From Lepeophtheirus salmonis (Eukaryota; Arthropoda; Copepoda; Siphonostomatoida; Caligidae), in NCBI RefSeq assembly GCF_016086655.4, contig NC_092584.1, forward strand, positions 14,993,907 to 15,057,906: a stretch of DNA of 64,000 nt. The letters are read 5' to 3'. The translations under genes and the position numbers were made by a program. Positions 1 to 11,743 of this stretch are shown piece by piece. The notes under the pieces were generated by a model. That model did not search any database and was not told the DNA's origin. It was given only the letters and a program-made list of their open reading frames with translations. How positions within the stretch are numbered: the stretch's first letter is position 1; the number at the start of each line of letters is the position of its first letter.

Positions 1-362
1 GTAGAAGATCACAATCAACATATTGAAAACTTATACCAAAACTTCAAATAAACATTAATAAAATATTGACTATATTTCGATTAAATCATGTTATTGAATT
101 GATTGAAAATTTCTTTCTGATAATTTGAGCAAAACAAAAAAACAAAAACAAAAAAACCATAGATAATAAATTAGGTAATGCATTTATTAGATTATTATTA
201 AGATAGACAGCTCCTTCAACATTTCATACTTAATATAAAACAGTCCAATCAATTTTATGTCAATGTTCATAGAGACAATCTTATTAACTATCTATTTATT
301 TCAAATAAGTAACGACATTTCAAAAAATAACATAGTTCGAAGGATTGGATTTGATAATTACA
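1..362. other. AT-rich spacer, no gene seen
   Basis: AT-rich sequence with short poly-A runs. All frames are stop-rich. Nothing recognisable is seen. Confidence 0.6.
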
Positions 363-364
363 TA

Positions 365-1229
365 TAGGGTGAGGACTCCAAAATTACAATCCCATTAGAG
401 GCGTTCTAGCCTCAGCTCTAAAATTTTGACAATTTCACTTGTCGCCATTGGAAAGGGCTGACTAAAAGCTACAATTTGATCTTTGTTTTGATTTTGTGCC
501 ATCAAAAATGTTTGAACAACAAGCAAAACGGCAAATCTCCGCGCACAAGTTGATCCTAAGGACGTCTCGTTCATTGTCAACGAGTCCCTAACCACCTTCT
601 ACAACACCAGGAAGGTGATTAAAAATTCCAACACGGTTTCCAGGAAGACCGGAAGCAGAGGTCATAACAGGAAGAGGAGTGTCAAGTTCGTAGCCATGAT
701 TAAGGAGGAAATTGAGAAGGTTCGACGAAATCCATGAGTAAGATAGCAAACAAGATGGAAGTCGACCTCAAGACCATCAGGAGGGCTATCAACGAAAACC
801 TGGACCTGAAGAGCTTTGGCTTGGCACGCCCATATAAGAAGGTACATTATTTACGCTAGGGGAGCATGGCTACCTTCTGACCACCATATTTCTGGCCTTC
901 GTCCTCCCCCAACGTGAACCCCCTGGACTTCGCTGTTTTGCCCGTCTTGGAGGGCAAGACAAACAAGACTTCCAACCCCAATGACGATGCCCTGAAGGGC
1001 GTGATCACGGAAGAGTGGAACAACTTGGTATCGGTCTTTATCAAGGCCAACTATGCTTCTGTTTGTCCCCATATCGAATCCATCATTCCGAATGGAGGCG
1101 GAGATAGTGAATAAAGAGTGTAGAAAATTCTTGTTTTCTAACTTTTGCTTCAAAAGTTTACATATAAAATGGCACAGAATAAAAATATGGAGAAGTAAAA
1201 ACGGCTATAATTTTTTAATTCTCACCCTG
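365..1229 (+). mobile_element. mariner-like element A, internally deleted
   Basis: The element is bounded by imperfect inverted ends. The left end reads TAGGGTGAG at 365 and the right end, read inward on the minus strand, reads CAGGGTGAG from 1229. A TA dinucleotide flanks each end (363-364 and 1230-1231), as expected for the TA target of IS630-Tc1-mariner elements. Both ends continue into an AAATTA-like stretch. The length of about 865 bp is well short of the roughly 1.3 kb of a full mariner. The missing part is the middle of the transposase, including the region of the first catalytic aspartates, so the copy cannot be autonomous. Other copies in this window carry different terminal sequences and so belong to other mariner families. 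Confidence 0.82.
545..1114 (+). pseudogene. mariner transposase remnant (element A)
   Basis: Decayed mariner transposase inside element A. The N-terminal helix-turn-helix half is readable in two frames: a VDPKDVSFIVNESLTTFYN-like stretch and a basic linker with RKTGSRGHN, then after a frameshift near 735 a segment with KMEVDLKTIRRAINENLDLK, a typical mariner second HTH. Around 845-895 the sequence jumps directly to the C-terminal end: a WP-SSPNVNPLDFAV motif (the SPDLNPLD block), followed by ALKGVITEEWNN and a terminal HIESIIPNGGGDSE like the usual RIE-x-I-x-x-x-GGHIE ending. The catalytic core between these is deleted. The domain order and end motifs are seen directly. The family assignment is from knowledge of mariner proteins. 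Confidence 0.8.
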
Positions 1230-1231
1230 TA

Positions 1232-2484
1232 TAGATATAAGACACAATATTCTTTCATATTGTTTGGATATCCTGTCACTCTAAATACAAAAAAACAATG
1301 GAGAAGACCAAAGAAAAAGAAAAACACAGAGCACATCGTTACATTTATTATATCATCAAAAAAGATAAATGCCCCGAAATCAGTTGCTAAAATTTCCGAA
1401 TAATTCAATCACACCAAATGCTATTTGTCTCTTAATTATTCCCAGACTATCATTGTCATATTATTTCCCAACAATTTTTACAATGAATTACATATATTAT
1501 AAATTTCATAATATTAGAATCCTACCGATTGTTACTATGTTCTAAAAAGGATGTTCACCAACGAAGTCTTATTTAACTGCGACTTTTGACTCGACTCCGA
1601 CAGGAAGTAAAAAGAATCAATACTCAATGTTAAATTATTTACACTTTTTCTGCAATGGTATAATTTGAATTATTGATTAATATTTTGTTATCTGTTGATA
1701 GTAATTCCTGCAAATGTCCTTGCTAGATGGTTATAAGCTGAAAAGATAATTTGTAAGCCATGCTCATTACTTGTATGAAAGTAACAACAGCAGCATTTAT
1801 TAGACCTAAATAGTCCAATATATATCTATATACCAAAAAGAGGCATATTAAAGATTTGACAATCTGGTGACAACTTTTCATATACTCAGACAAAAGGATA
1901 AACTTTGTTTTATTAATATAGATATGTTGTATGAAGTAGAAAAAGATGTTCACTGCTCTTGAATTAAATAATTTTGGCTATAGCTTAGGAAAACTAAGTG
2001 GAGTTTACTCCAATAAAAACGGAAGGGCTGAAAAATTCACTCGATTTTCATCACTAGTCATCCATTTGTCTGCTGATGACAGGCCTGGGGCTCCAATAAA
2101 ATAATAAGAAGAATATTTTTATTTAAATAAATGTCGAACAATAATAAGTCATAAAAATGGAACAACCAGGCTAGAAACTAAGAAAATATAAATTGAATTT
2201 ATCACTTATTTTAAAGGCAATCCCAAGCTACAGTTTAATTTTATTATTTAACTCACAAAACTTGATGTGAACCTTTCAGTAAGCATTTTATCCCTTGTAC
2301 TATCATTTTTTAAATAGACATTAACTTCTTTGAATGATCTACAAAATGTGATGACTTGAATTTAAATCAATCTAGATTACTTAAAGGTGAGTAATTTAAA
2401 ATACTAAGTTGCTTTTATTAAAAAAAGGGACTATTCTGGTTAGTAAACAATATATAAAAACCTTTCAAAAATCAACAATTGTCA
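1232..2484. other. AT-rich spacer, no gene seen
   Basis: AT-rich noncoding sequence. The short open frames are random in character, low complexity and rich in Ile, Phe and Tyr. No repeat ends or coding relics are recognised. Confidence 0.5.
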
Positions 2485-3065
2485 GAATAGAGCCAAAAAG
2501 GGCAAAGGGTGTCTTATTTGCTCCAAGCCCAAGTTATTGTTGAGGAGATCATGAACGTGTGCTCCTGGAGTCTTGTTTAAAAAGTTAGAAACATAGTGGT
2601 GTCAGATAAAAGCCTTGAGACGTCCCCTGGTAACGGTAGACACTGAAAATTGGGATTATGGAGAACTTGGACACCGTAATCACCAGAAGTTTATCAAAGT
2701 CGATGATGTCGGATTCCAAGGCTCTCTACATATGTAGTTGTATTGGGCTGTGAGGAGGTATATGAAGGATTTGGAAAATACCTTTTACGTATGAATACTT
2801 AAAAAGCTTGCAAGGCCAACCGGATTAACATAGGCCAAAAATGTTTGACTTGGTTAAAGCGTAAATGTCGGTTTGGTCAACCTCCTCCCTCGACTATGCT
2901 GTTTGTGGTGTAGTCTAGAAGAGAGCCTGTGCTACAACTCACCGAAATTTGGATAACCTCAAGGGCTCTGTAGAGTAGCAGTGTCTCGGGCCTTCATCAA
3001 GAAGCGCTGCAGCGCCTTTATGCCCATATTGGCAGCCATGGTAACATCCAAAGGAAATCATTTCT
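2485..3065 (+). pseudogene. degenerate mariner transposase relic B
   Basis: A GC-richer patch with scattered mariner-like segments in several frames. Near 2580-2650 there is a linker resembling the PGNGRH stretch that follows the first HTH. At about 2880-2930 a segment reads SSLDYAVCGVV, matching the SPDLNPLDYxVW block. The end reads SRAFIKKRCSAFMPILAAMV near 2985-3045, like the mariner C-terminal FIxKxCxAFRxRIEAMI. Many stops and frameshifts interrupt it, and no catalytic motif can be aligned with confidence. I did not find clear inverted ends. The C-terminal part is well supported; the N-terminal assignment is weaker. Confidence 0.6.
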
Positions 3066-3424
3066 AAAAATAGAAAGATATACCAATAAAGAATTCTTTG
3101 ACAAAGCCTCAATGTTGTACTACTTTTTGTTATTGCAAAACTTTACCCTATTTGTTCGTTATTAAAAAGTCCTCTATTTTACCTTGCAAACTGTATAGAA
3201 AGTATATGTATATTATATACGACAACATCAACTCTTGCTTCCTTTATTCTAAAACAATGTTTCAATCAGGATATGGTACCATGAGATACATTTTGAGTAT
3301 TCAGTGAGTTTATACAATTTGACAAAATTCTTCTACAGAAAATCTTGCTATTTGTTGTGAATAAACCTTTAAAATGTAACACTTATTCTATTTAAGAGCC
3401 ATCTAGCGAGTAAAAAAGATCTAT

Positions 3425-3605
3425 TAGATAACTATTGCTTAAACTCTAGTCTCAGTCCAACAACGACTTCCTACCGATGGTGACAATCCATTATCTCACT
3501 CAGTTTTTATCAAAGTTGAATTACTTAACTTAAGTTCCAACTTTTCAAAAGAAAGGGATCCAATCCTAGATCATTCGTGTCCTAAAATGGTAAAACCCGC
3601 TATGA
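3425..3605 (+). repeat. dispersed repeat, inverted partner at 8735-8925
   Basis: This stretch and the reverse complement of 8735-8925 share ordered blocks: an AGTCTNAGTCCAACAA start, then TTATCTNACTCAGTTTTT, a TCAANGTTGAATTACTTA block, and TCNTTNGTGTCCTAAAATG. The blocks are collinear with small indels, so the two are old copies of one interspersed repeat in opposite orientation. The element class is unknown. Confidence 0.65.
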
Positions 3606-4408
3606 AGATGAGGAGATATGGATCCTTCACATAACATTAAACTTCCATTTCCTCTAAATATTGAAATCAAATTATCTTCTTAGTTACATAATTATTATGA
3701 CCAAGAATCGGAATATATATTATGTAGAACGTCAAAGAACAATTCAATCATCAAAGCCAAAAGAAAGACAACTTGAATTGTTTTAAAATATAATTGTGAT
3801 GGCTAATAACTAAGTTTGATTAAATTAGAAATGATATTGAATTTAAAAATAGAAACTAAATATGAATAATATAGCATAGATATAATTTATTAAGATTTCT
3901 ATAAAAGGCGTATATTTTAAGATTTATTATCAATAATATAATTTCCTCAAATTAAGATTGTCATTTCTATATTGTAACAATTGTGGAATATCAGTACAGT
4001 AATAGTCTCAACTCTTTAATTTTATTTATAGTATTTAATGTTAATAAAAACATAATTTATTATTTCAAATCCTCTCCGAAATACGAATGACTTCAAATTA
4101 GTAAATATTTATGATTAATCAAACATAAATATAATTATTCATCAGAGTCCATTAGATGTTAATGCTGTTCATTTTGCTATAAAACGTATTCACCGAACCC
4201 GTGCATATTCCACTTCCTAAAGAAAAATTAAGAATATCTTTTAACAAGGGTTTTATACTAAGTATATATACTTTCAAAATAGAAGTAATTTACTCAGTAA
4301 ATAATTATTTCATAATCTTGTCAAATAATGTAGGTAAAAATATAATGATCATCATTTATACGCTGGGACTATAGCTTTAAAACAAAGTAGCAGACAAAGA
4401 CCGCTTGA

Positions 4409-4711
4409 TCAGACAATATTTGTATAAGGGGCCGTGATAACATTTTTTCCCCCCGTCACTAGGAGTGTTGACACCATAATCAAGAACGCAGCCTCGTGAC
4501 CTCTATGAAGAGTACAAAAAATGATTAAATCATCTATTGTACCATTAAAAGAGATACCTTCATTATGAAATTGATCAAACAAGTATCTCCTCAAGCTACT
4601 TTATTTTAAAGCTTCACCGGCAAAACATCATAACTCATTCTCACCTTCAAAAATACGCCATACATCCTCACGATTTTGAAAGACTTCACGTCCATCTCGA
4701 AGAACTACCTG
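4409..4711 (-). pseudogene. unrecognised coding-like remnant, 3' exon-like part
   Basis: Read on the minus strand from 4711, one frame gives QVVLRDGREVFQNREDVWRI, then FEGENEL, a stop, CFAGEALK, a stop, and an open run of about 60 codons (RRYLFDQFHNEGISF, then IDDLIIFCTLHRGHEAAFLI). Residue composition is protein-like and unlike the surrounding Phe/Ile/Lys-rich noise. Just upstream is a splice-acceptor-like TTATTATACCAG. Two in-frame stops within 40 codons argue that it is broken. I do not recognise the family. It may be a decayed host gene or a transposon protein. Confidence 0.35.
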
Positions 4712-4832
4712 CTGGTATAATAATAAGAAAGCGATTAATTACCAATAATACATAATAGCCATTGGATATTAAATTTTAAATATAAAATTTTCATTAATGA
4801 ACTTCATACTCAACGTTATTGTCTTCACTCAC

Positions 4833-5122
4833 CTCAAAATGCAAATCCGTACATATCAACACAATCCAAGAAGATTCTACATTTTCCTATCCATACTAAG
4901 ATATGTTATCTTTAAAGAGATCGAAGAGAGGTAATCCATGCCGGAGAGATTCACAAAAGGGATCCCTACTAGACGGAGCTTTGTCATAGTGAAACATCTT
5001 CCATCGAGTGCCTTGAGATAATGGATGGTGAATTAATTTATACCAAAACATTTCGTAGCACTCATATAAATATCAGCTGACACATACATGGGTAGCAACT
5101 GTTTGTTTCTTCCTATAGAAAA
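4833..5122 (-). pseudogene. unrecognised coding-like remnant, upstream exon-like part
   Basis: Minus-strand sequence ending at a donor-like GAG|GTGAGTGAAG at 4833/4832. The frame that joins in phase to the downstream piece reads WYKLIHHPLSQGTRWKMFHY, DKAPSSRDPFCESLRHGLPL and, after two stops, SSWIVLICTDLHFE. Removing the 121-bp GT...AG interval (complement 4712-4832) gives a phase-0 join of HFE to QVVLRDG. Its right edge is preceded on the minus strand by TTTTCTATAG, a possible acceptor. Stops show decay, or else errors in my frame choice. No family is recognised. Confidence 0.35.
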
Positions 5123-5139
5123 TATTTCACTGTTATAAT

Positions 5140-7794
5140 TAAATACATATATCGTACTTATTAGGTAAACAATTTAATAAAATGTAATGCGACCAACTTA
5201 TTAAATTTTATTCAATTGTTTGCTAATAAGGACTATATATTTTAACAAACGTATACCTTATAATTATAATTCTATTGTAAAACTAACTTGGTACCCATGC
5301 GTTTATCAGCTCATAGAAACAGACAAATATGTACGCGCCAAAGCTATAAACATACAATGAAGAGCTTTACAATCTCAACTTGTATACATAAATAAATATG
5401 CACCGTGTACAAGTTGACATTTTGTACTAATTGTACCTTGTATTCCAAGACTACTACGCAACAAAGTATGAGGACTTGTACTCGGAACCAGAAAAAATTG
5501 GAGAATGATGACTCGGACTTGATCTAAACACTGAGAAGATGGACTCAAATGCTGAATATTGAATAATAGATCTTTCCTCATTCTTTACTTATATTTGGTA
5601 TTTACTATTTAGAATGGGTAATTAATAATTATTTATGGAATATGAAGAGGATCTATAATGAAGATGCAAAATAACTAATGATAATTATGGATATAGTTAG
5701 AAACGAGTATAGTATTATACAAGGAGTTCCACTATAACCCCTTGTCAAACACCATGGATTTCGCATAACGCAGTGTTTGGAATTATTCTGACTCCTCGCA
5801 TAGTGGGGTATCGCTCATATCGCGGTTTTTTATATCATGAAAATTATATTTTATAAAACTATATATTTAAGTAAAGAAGAACTTTTATAGTTTTTGATGA
5901 GTTCGTTCATGTTATAGCTATATATTCATAGAATAGAAGTGTATAATTTTGTATAAAGTGGAGGGGGTACGGGAGTATTTTGTAAGTATTTAATTTGATA
6001 CTTAGACTAAAAACGTTTGATTATTACTTATATAAACTTGCAATTAAAAAGGTTGCTGAATAAATATTTTTTAAGTTCCGATTATTTAAAATATACAGTA
6101 TTGAAATGAAAGGATGAAAGATCAAGTAAATACCTGGTTAAGATTCAATTTTACAATTATTTTACATGCGTCTGGTCTGGCATGCATTATTTAAAATAAT
6201 CTATGATGAATAAAAAGTTTTATCGTGCTAATCATACAAAAAGAACCAAAGAAAAAAATGGACTTGGAAAAATAATTTATTCAATTTACGGGTTTAGTAT
6301 TAAAAAAGTCCTTCTACAACGTGGATATCGTATAACGCGGATTTTTCTTGTTTCCAAAAATATCTTAATATTTGGTTCCTTATATATTTATTGTACACCT
6401 TTGCACTCTTTCGGTTCTACCCTTCTGTGGAATCTAATAGTTGATCCTGACGACGAACCTGGATATCTAATTACTCATCATATTAATATACATAACATTA
6501 ACATCCTCCAAATTTATTAAATAATGACAACCTTTGAAGACTGTAGTCATGGATTGTGGTTTAATTCAAGACAAAAAGATTTTTATTTCCTAAAAGCTAT
6601 TTCTCAAAACTTTGGGATTCTATTAACTTTGTGATGGGGGAGCGAGAAGGAACATCCATCTTTTTCATATCCTACATAAAATTAAAAGCATTCGGACTTG
6701 ATTCAATTATATTCTTTGAATAAAGCTTTAAGTCATTATACAACTTTTATTATGCTGTTGAAATTCGAATTTTCTAAAGGCTTCACTTCATTATTTACAA
6801 AAAAAAAAAGGAATTAAATTAATATTTCCATATATATAACGTAACAATTATATAATAAAATTGAATACCATTTAATGTGAAAAAATTAAATATACTTAAT
6901 AGTTAAATTTATTTGTCCTTGTTATATGCATAATATTTTGGTTAAAACATGTTGAAATTATTCATAAGAAAAATAAGTAATAGGGTCAATAATGATCTTA
7001 TAAATCTTTTGAGAGAACCAAACGTTTCAGGAATGAGATTCCACGTAAACAATAATTCTTCATATTGATTACAAGAACGGGATCCATCTAACCTGTCTCT
7101 CTCACCTTCTTCTACGTTGGCCCTAATACTGATAAAATTTTTCCCCAAATGGAACAAGATTGGAATTTCACTAACTCCATTTTTAAATTATCTATGCTTA
7201 GCTATTGAAACAAATCTATTTTCAGTTTGGAAAAATATATATTCTCCGGACTTTTTATGATAATGGAATATCTTCAAGCCCTCAAAATTATGCAAATCTT
7301 GAAAGGAATTGGTCTTTCAGAGAAATTAAAATTGACGTAAATAGGTTTTTTTAAAATTCTGATAGCCTGATCTTAATAACTCATTCGTCACGGTTATTTT
7401 TCAGTCTCGGAAAGTATTCGTAACTTTGAATTTCTAAAAATCACTTTGTAAAATAATAAGCTTACTTCCAAAAACGATGATAATCCCAAACATAATATCA
7501 ATTATGTTACCATAGCCAGGTAGCTTAAGATTTAATTCATTTAAATGCATCAATAGATCAGAAAGAAATAATAGAATACTGAGCCAGCCATCATCATCTA
7601 TCCCGAGAAAATTGTTATTATTTTTCATGTTTAGAAAGAGCTTTATCTCATTCAAACATTCGACAAATCTTTCTAGAACTTTTCCTCTATTGAACCAACG
7701 TGCATTATTACATATTAACTATCTATTATAAGCAATCATGATTCTAATTCTTTAATCAGTAAGCTAATACTTACCGGATGAAAAACATTCATGT
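5140..7794. other. AT-rich spacer, no gene seen
   Basis: Long AT-rich stretch. Two places share a short motif, GGATTTCGCATAACGC near 5756 and GGATATCGTATAACGC near 6322, which may be pieces of an interspersed repeat. The open frame at 6203-6520 (105 codons) has a composition typical of AT-rich noise and no recognisable motif. Confidence 0.5.
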
Positions 7795-8425
7795 TGTTTG
7801 TGTAATGGTCGTGCTGATATCTAACCCTTGGTGGGGGGGGGGGGGTAATATGACAACTAATGTGAGTGATGTGCTGCTTGCCTTCATGTTTGAACATTTG
7901 TCCAGATTAAATAATAAAAATAGTAAAAATATATATTATTTTGTACTAATCTCAAAACAAGTCTTGATAAAATTGTTACTAATATGTAGTTTATTCCTAC
8001 GTTAATAAAACAAAAAAAGTTAAAACTTAAGGATATCATAATAAATAGCAATTGAAATATGACACAGTTCCAAGTCCACTGCACATTTCAATTAACAAGG
8101 CCTAACAGGAGCAGACGTCACATAGCTCTACCTCATTTCTACGACACACAAGATCCAGAAATTTCATTTGCCCCCCAGCTAATCAATATACATTTCAATG
8201 CACTTTTGGCTTACTATTTCTATGTACACCATCATAAAAATTTTCTTATCATGTCTGACAAAATCCCTCTGTATGTTACTAGTGATGGTCATGTTGACTA
8301 ACCCTTGGTGGGTGGGGGGGAGAGGAAAAAAATATCATGAAGTCCTCATTTCTAACACACAAGATCCAGAAATTTCATTTGCCCCCCCAGCTAATCAATA
8401 TACATTTCAATGTGTCATAGATTTG
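7795..8425 (+). repeat. G-run block with partly tandem repeats
   Basis: Two repeated modules alternate here. Module 1, a TAACCCTTGGTGGG motif followed by a long G run, occurs near 7821 and 8299. Module 2 is about 57 bp, begins ACACAAGATCCAGAAATTTC, continues through a run of six or seven C and ends TACATTTCAATG. It occurs at about 8144-8200 and 8356-8412 with near identity. The spacing differs (about 478 and 212 bp), so this is a rearranged rather than a simple tandem array. Open frames across it are by-products of the repeats. Confidence 0.75.
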
Positions 8426-8734
8426 TCATCACTGACAATACATAATATACACAATATAATATAATCAAATTCAATTTTTTTTTTAATCTACATTAAGGAA
8501 GAATACAAGTTATAAAATTAACTTAATTTTATATTTTTAAATTCCGCATCATTTTATTTTATTTTTAATCAAACTTGGGGAATTTCAATCAAAATTAAAC
8601 AGTTTGATATGCTATTCTTGGCAATAACAATTTTGTAATTAAGAGACTAATATAATTTCACTATTTAGATGACATGGTAATTTAATATTGTAATATCAAA
8701 GATCCCCATTGTCAACTCTTCCTATGCTTTTATT

Positions 8735-8925
8735 GAGAGCAATGTCATTTTAGGACACAAATGATTCAGGATAATGTGAGCATTTGGTAAGTAATTCAAC
8801 CTTGACAAAAACTGAGTAAGATAATGAATTAATATTATAACCATTCTTCGCTCTTTAACATTGGTTATGAGGTTATAATAAAAAGTATTTGTTGGACTAA
8901 GACTAGAGTTTAAGATCGAATTCGA
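8735..8925 (-). repeat. dispersed repeat, inverted partner of 3425-3605
   Basis: Minus-strand copy of the repeat described at 3425-3605. The blocks occur in the same order on the opposite strand, including CATTTTAGGACACAAATGA and AAAACTGAGTAAGATAA. Confidence 0.65.
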
Positions 8926-9229
8926 AGTCATTCCTGGTAATGTTTTTACAACATAATATGGAGTAGGATTTGTGGTTACTTCCTTTCCAAGCTTCTCAGG
9001 GGGATCATAGCAAATCTAATAAAACATTATAACATTTGAGCGGCTCTTCTCTAAAATCTTCTTCAAATTATAACATTAATTTTTTTAGCATACCGGTGGA
9101 TAGTATTTCAAACATCTTTGATAATCATTTCAATTTAATGTTTATAGTCATTAGTCAGTGCACTTTTTGAAGAAAAAGTTGCATTTTTATTAAAATCAAT
9201 TCTGTTGATTTTGCATATTCATTGATTTG

Positions 9230-10041
9230 TACGAAGGTCGTTTGAAGAGTCCATACAAAGTCCAAGAGATGGCACTACAGGAGCGTATCGGCGTTATCTT
9301 TAGTTAGTAACATCTCTTGGAAGAACACATACCAACTTTCAGCCAGATTAGTTTACTTCTTTCTGTTTTGTATTCGTTTGAATCAAGGAAGTGGAGTGAT
9401 TTTCAAAAAATGGCGGAAAATGAATTTTGTGTTTTGATGAAACATTACTTTATGAAAGGGCAAACGCATTAGGAGACTAAAAAGGATCTTGATAAGCATT
9501 ATGGAGACTCTGCATGCTCGACTAGAAAAGTTTATATGTGGTTTTAAAATTTTCTGAGGGGCCTGACGGGCATGAGTGTAGCTAAACATTCTGGACGCCC
9601 TGTTGAGGTTAATACTCTAGAAATCATTGATAAAATCCATGATATGGCTATGGATGACAGAAGAATGAAGGTGCGTAAGATTGTGTGTGCTGTGGGCATC
9701 TCGAATGAACAGGTATACAATATTTTGCATAAAAAAAACAAAAATTGTTTTAAGTGTTGCAAGGGCAACTTGCAGCTGATCTAGAAGAATTTGCAGACTT
9801 TAAGCGTCGTTTCGTCACTGTGGATGAAATATGGATACATCCCTTCGTTGGGTTATCAAGGGAGAATCTGCACCAAAAGGGGGAAGATCGTTCCTCGATT
9901 CAAACAAATGCCAAACATAAATAAATTGAGCAATATGGCTGACAGTTGGTATGTGTTCTTCCACTAACTGAACATAATCTTGAAACGCGACACTTGTGCC
10001 ATCTCTTGGACTTTATACAGTCTTTTCAAACAACCCTCTTA
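9230..10041 (+). mobile_element. mariner-like element C with long inverted ends
   Basis: The left end (9230-9275) and right end (9996-10041) are imperfect inverted repeats of about 46 bp. Both carry GTTTGAA near the tip and an inner block AGTCCAAGAGATGGCAC that is identical on the two sides. Both tips begin with TA. Mariner ends are usually near 30 bp, so these are long. The copy is about 812 bp and is internally deleted. It lies about 110 bp upstream of the RPIA pseudogene, possibly within one of its former introns. Confidence 0.85.
9411..9935 (+). pseudogene. mariner transposase remnant (element C)
   Basis: The N-terminal HTH region starts near ATGGCGGAAAATGA (9411) and reads EFCVLMKHYFMKGQ, then a stop. 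A linker SGRPVEVNTLEIIDKIHDM and the second HTH (DDRRMKVRKIVCAVGISNEQ, VYNILHKK) follow at 9593-9735. After a frameshift and a large deletion comes RRFVTVDEIWIHPF at about 9810-9850, the mariner block that carries the first catalytic aspartate (VDE). The rest of the catalytic core and the C-terminus are missing. The GRP linker and the ISxxxVxNILH pattern are as in the mariner group with MEKxEYR-type N-termini. Multiple stops and deletions rule out function. Confidence 0.82.
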
Positions 10042-10151
10042 TGTATCATCATTTTAATACATTGTTATTTTATTTTTTCATCTGTCTTTTTTTCTATTTC
10101 CTAAAAGACAACAGGTCTCATCTCATTTTCTCAAGAAAAATGTTCCATTTA

Positions 10152-10592
10152 ATTGAAAAATCCAAGAAATTTGCAGCAATTTAACCCGTTACAATCATGT
10201 AAAGAATGGGTACGTTGTAGTCCAAAGACTAGCCGAAGGAGTTAATGAAGAAAGTCTTAAGATGTCTTGCATTTCCACCTCTTTCGATGAATCCATATGT
10301 ATCAACTAATCGTGAAAAATAATTTACCATTGACGTCGTTCGAGTCTGGTGATTGCTGCAATGCAGCAATTGATGGATGTGATGAGGCGGATAGTGATTT
10401 AACTCTGATCAAAGGTATTTATTAAAGAATAATGTTAGGTCACAGCTGTACCTTTGTGTTTCACATATGCGTTCTAAAATGTTATTTCCAGGTAGCGCTG
10501 GCTTCCTTTCCCAAGAAAAAATTGCAACACAACTCTCCAAAGATTTCGTAGTGATTGCGGATTATCATAAAAAGTCAACAAAACTGTATTAA
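10152..10592 (+). pseudogene. ribose-5-phosphate isomerase A pseudogene with intron
   Basis: Broken copy of RPIA, the pentose-phosphate enzyme that interconverts ribose-5-phosphate and ribulose-5-phosphate. Exon 1 (to 10414) reads IEKSKKFAA, then NHVKNGYVV joined straight to VQRLAEGVNEESLKMSCIST. The G-x-G-S-G-S-T phosphate-binding segment normally between these is absent. After a frameshift near 10285-10300 comes AAIDGCDEADSDLTLIK, aligning with IDGADEVDADLxLIKGGG. A 77-bp GT...AG intron (10415-10491) separates it from exon 2, which reads GSAGFLSQEKIATQLSKDFV, VIADYHKKSTKL and is followed by a donor-like GTATTAATT or a stop at 10590. The catalytic-site residues D-x-x-D-E, the Lys of LIKG and the Glu of QEK are kept. 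At least two frameshifts and the lost loop make it nonfunctional. The retained intron points to a DNA-level duplication, not a retrocopy. I saw no downstream exons. Confidence 0.82.
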
Positions 10593-10599
10593 TTGTATT

Positions 10600-11743
10600 A
10601 AATAATTATGGAATCTAATTCAAAATTGGAAGTCCATAAGAATAAATATTTAATGAAAAATGTAATTCCTTATTGTAATATAAAAAAAAACCTTCAATGA
10701 CGTTACGAGGGATCGATTGGACTGAACTGAGGTCCTAAACTAGGAACTGATGCAACATTATTCCTAACTACAGGGACAACATCTATAGTTTTGATATAAG
10801 TCCTTTGATAATATTTTTACACCCTTTTTGATCACGAAAGAATACAACGTGCTAAATACATGTATTCATATATGTACGACGTACCCCTAGTAAGGCTATA
10901 AATCAAAGGGATTTTAGCTTGATTTGCAGATCTTGATTAAGATATACATGTACACACCAATACCCATAGAAATCCACGGCACACAACCCCCTACACATTA
11001 TCATGGTACAACACAAAAAAATTGTGCCTCAAATTTAAAATAGAGTAACTGTTCAGCTTCTAACTAGTTCTGTTAGTGCATGACATTTTCATCAATATCA
11101 TCTCCTCCAGTCCATGAGAGGAGTAATAAATATAATGTAATTATCAAACCATTCTTATCAAAAAATAATTCAGCCATTTTATTTCTAAAGGAAATGAAAA
11201 AAAACCCAACTAATTAACTTATCATTTTAAGATTTACACACAGGCACATAGCTACGCTATCAGGAATTTGATTACTTGCGAAACTCCGCCTTGCTTTTTA
11301 TCTGATTCCTACAAGAGAACAATATAATGACAGTTTAATCTAAATCTTGGGAGTTGATTAATATGAAAAATAATTCCTCGTAAATCTATTTATAATATGT
11401 AAATGTGAGTGATATGGGAGCTACGTCTAGTGGGGTCGAAGTTGAATGGAGTTGGAGGCGTTATGAGTTGACTATTGGTCGAAGGACATTTTGCCCTAGG
11501 ACAATTTTCCAAATATTTCTTTGTGTCTAAGAATAATTTCCCAACAATACCCTAAGTTTCTGAACATAATTTATGCATTCGTAAACTAAGAACGATTATA
11601 CACACAACATATCACTGTAACGTTATAATTTACACTGATGGCATTGACTATCTACAAGGCTGAGAAATGAACCAGCAAGGTTAGTGGCTATACTCTACAC
11701 AACATAATAATTTAAACTTTACCAGAGTTTAAGAACTATGATT
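10600..11743. other. spacer, no gene seen
   Basis: AT-rich with a few mixed-composition patches. I looked for further RPIA exons (the VEVIPMA and DNGNF blocks) and did not find them. Confidence 0.5.

Noticed and set aside
6203..6520. 105-codon + strand open frame
   Set aside because: No motif, AT-driven composition, no homologous copy in the window.
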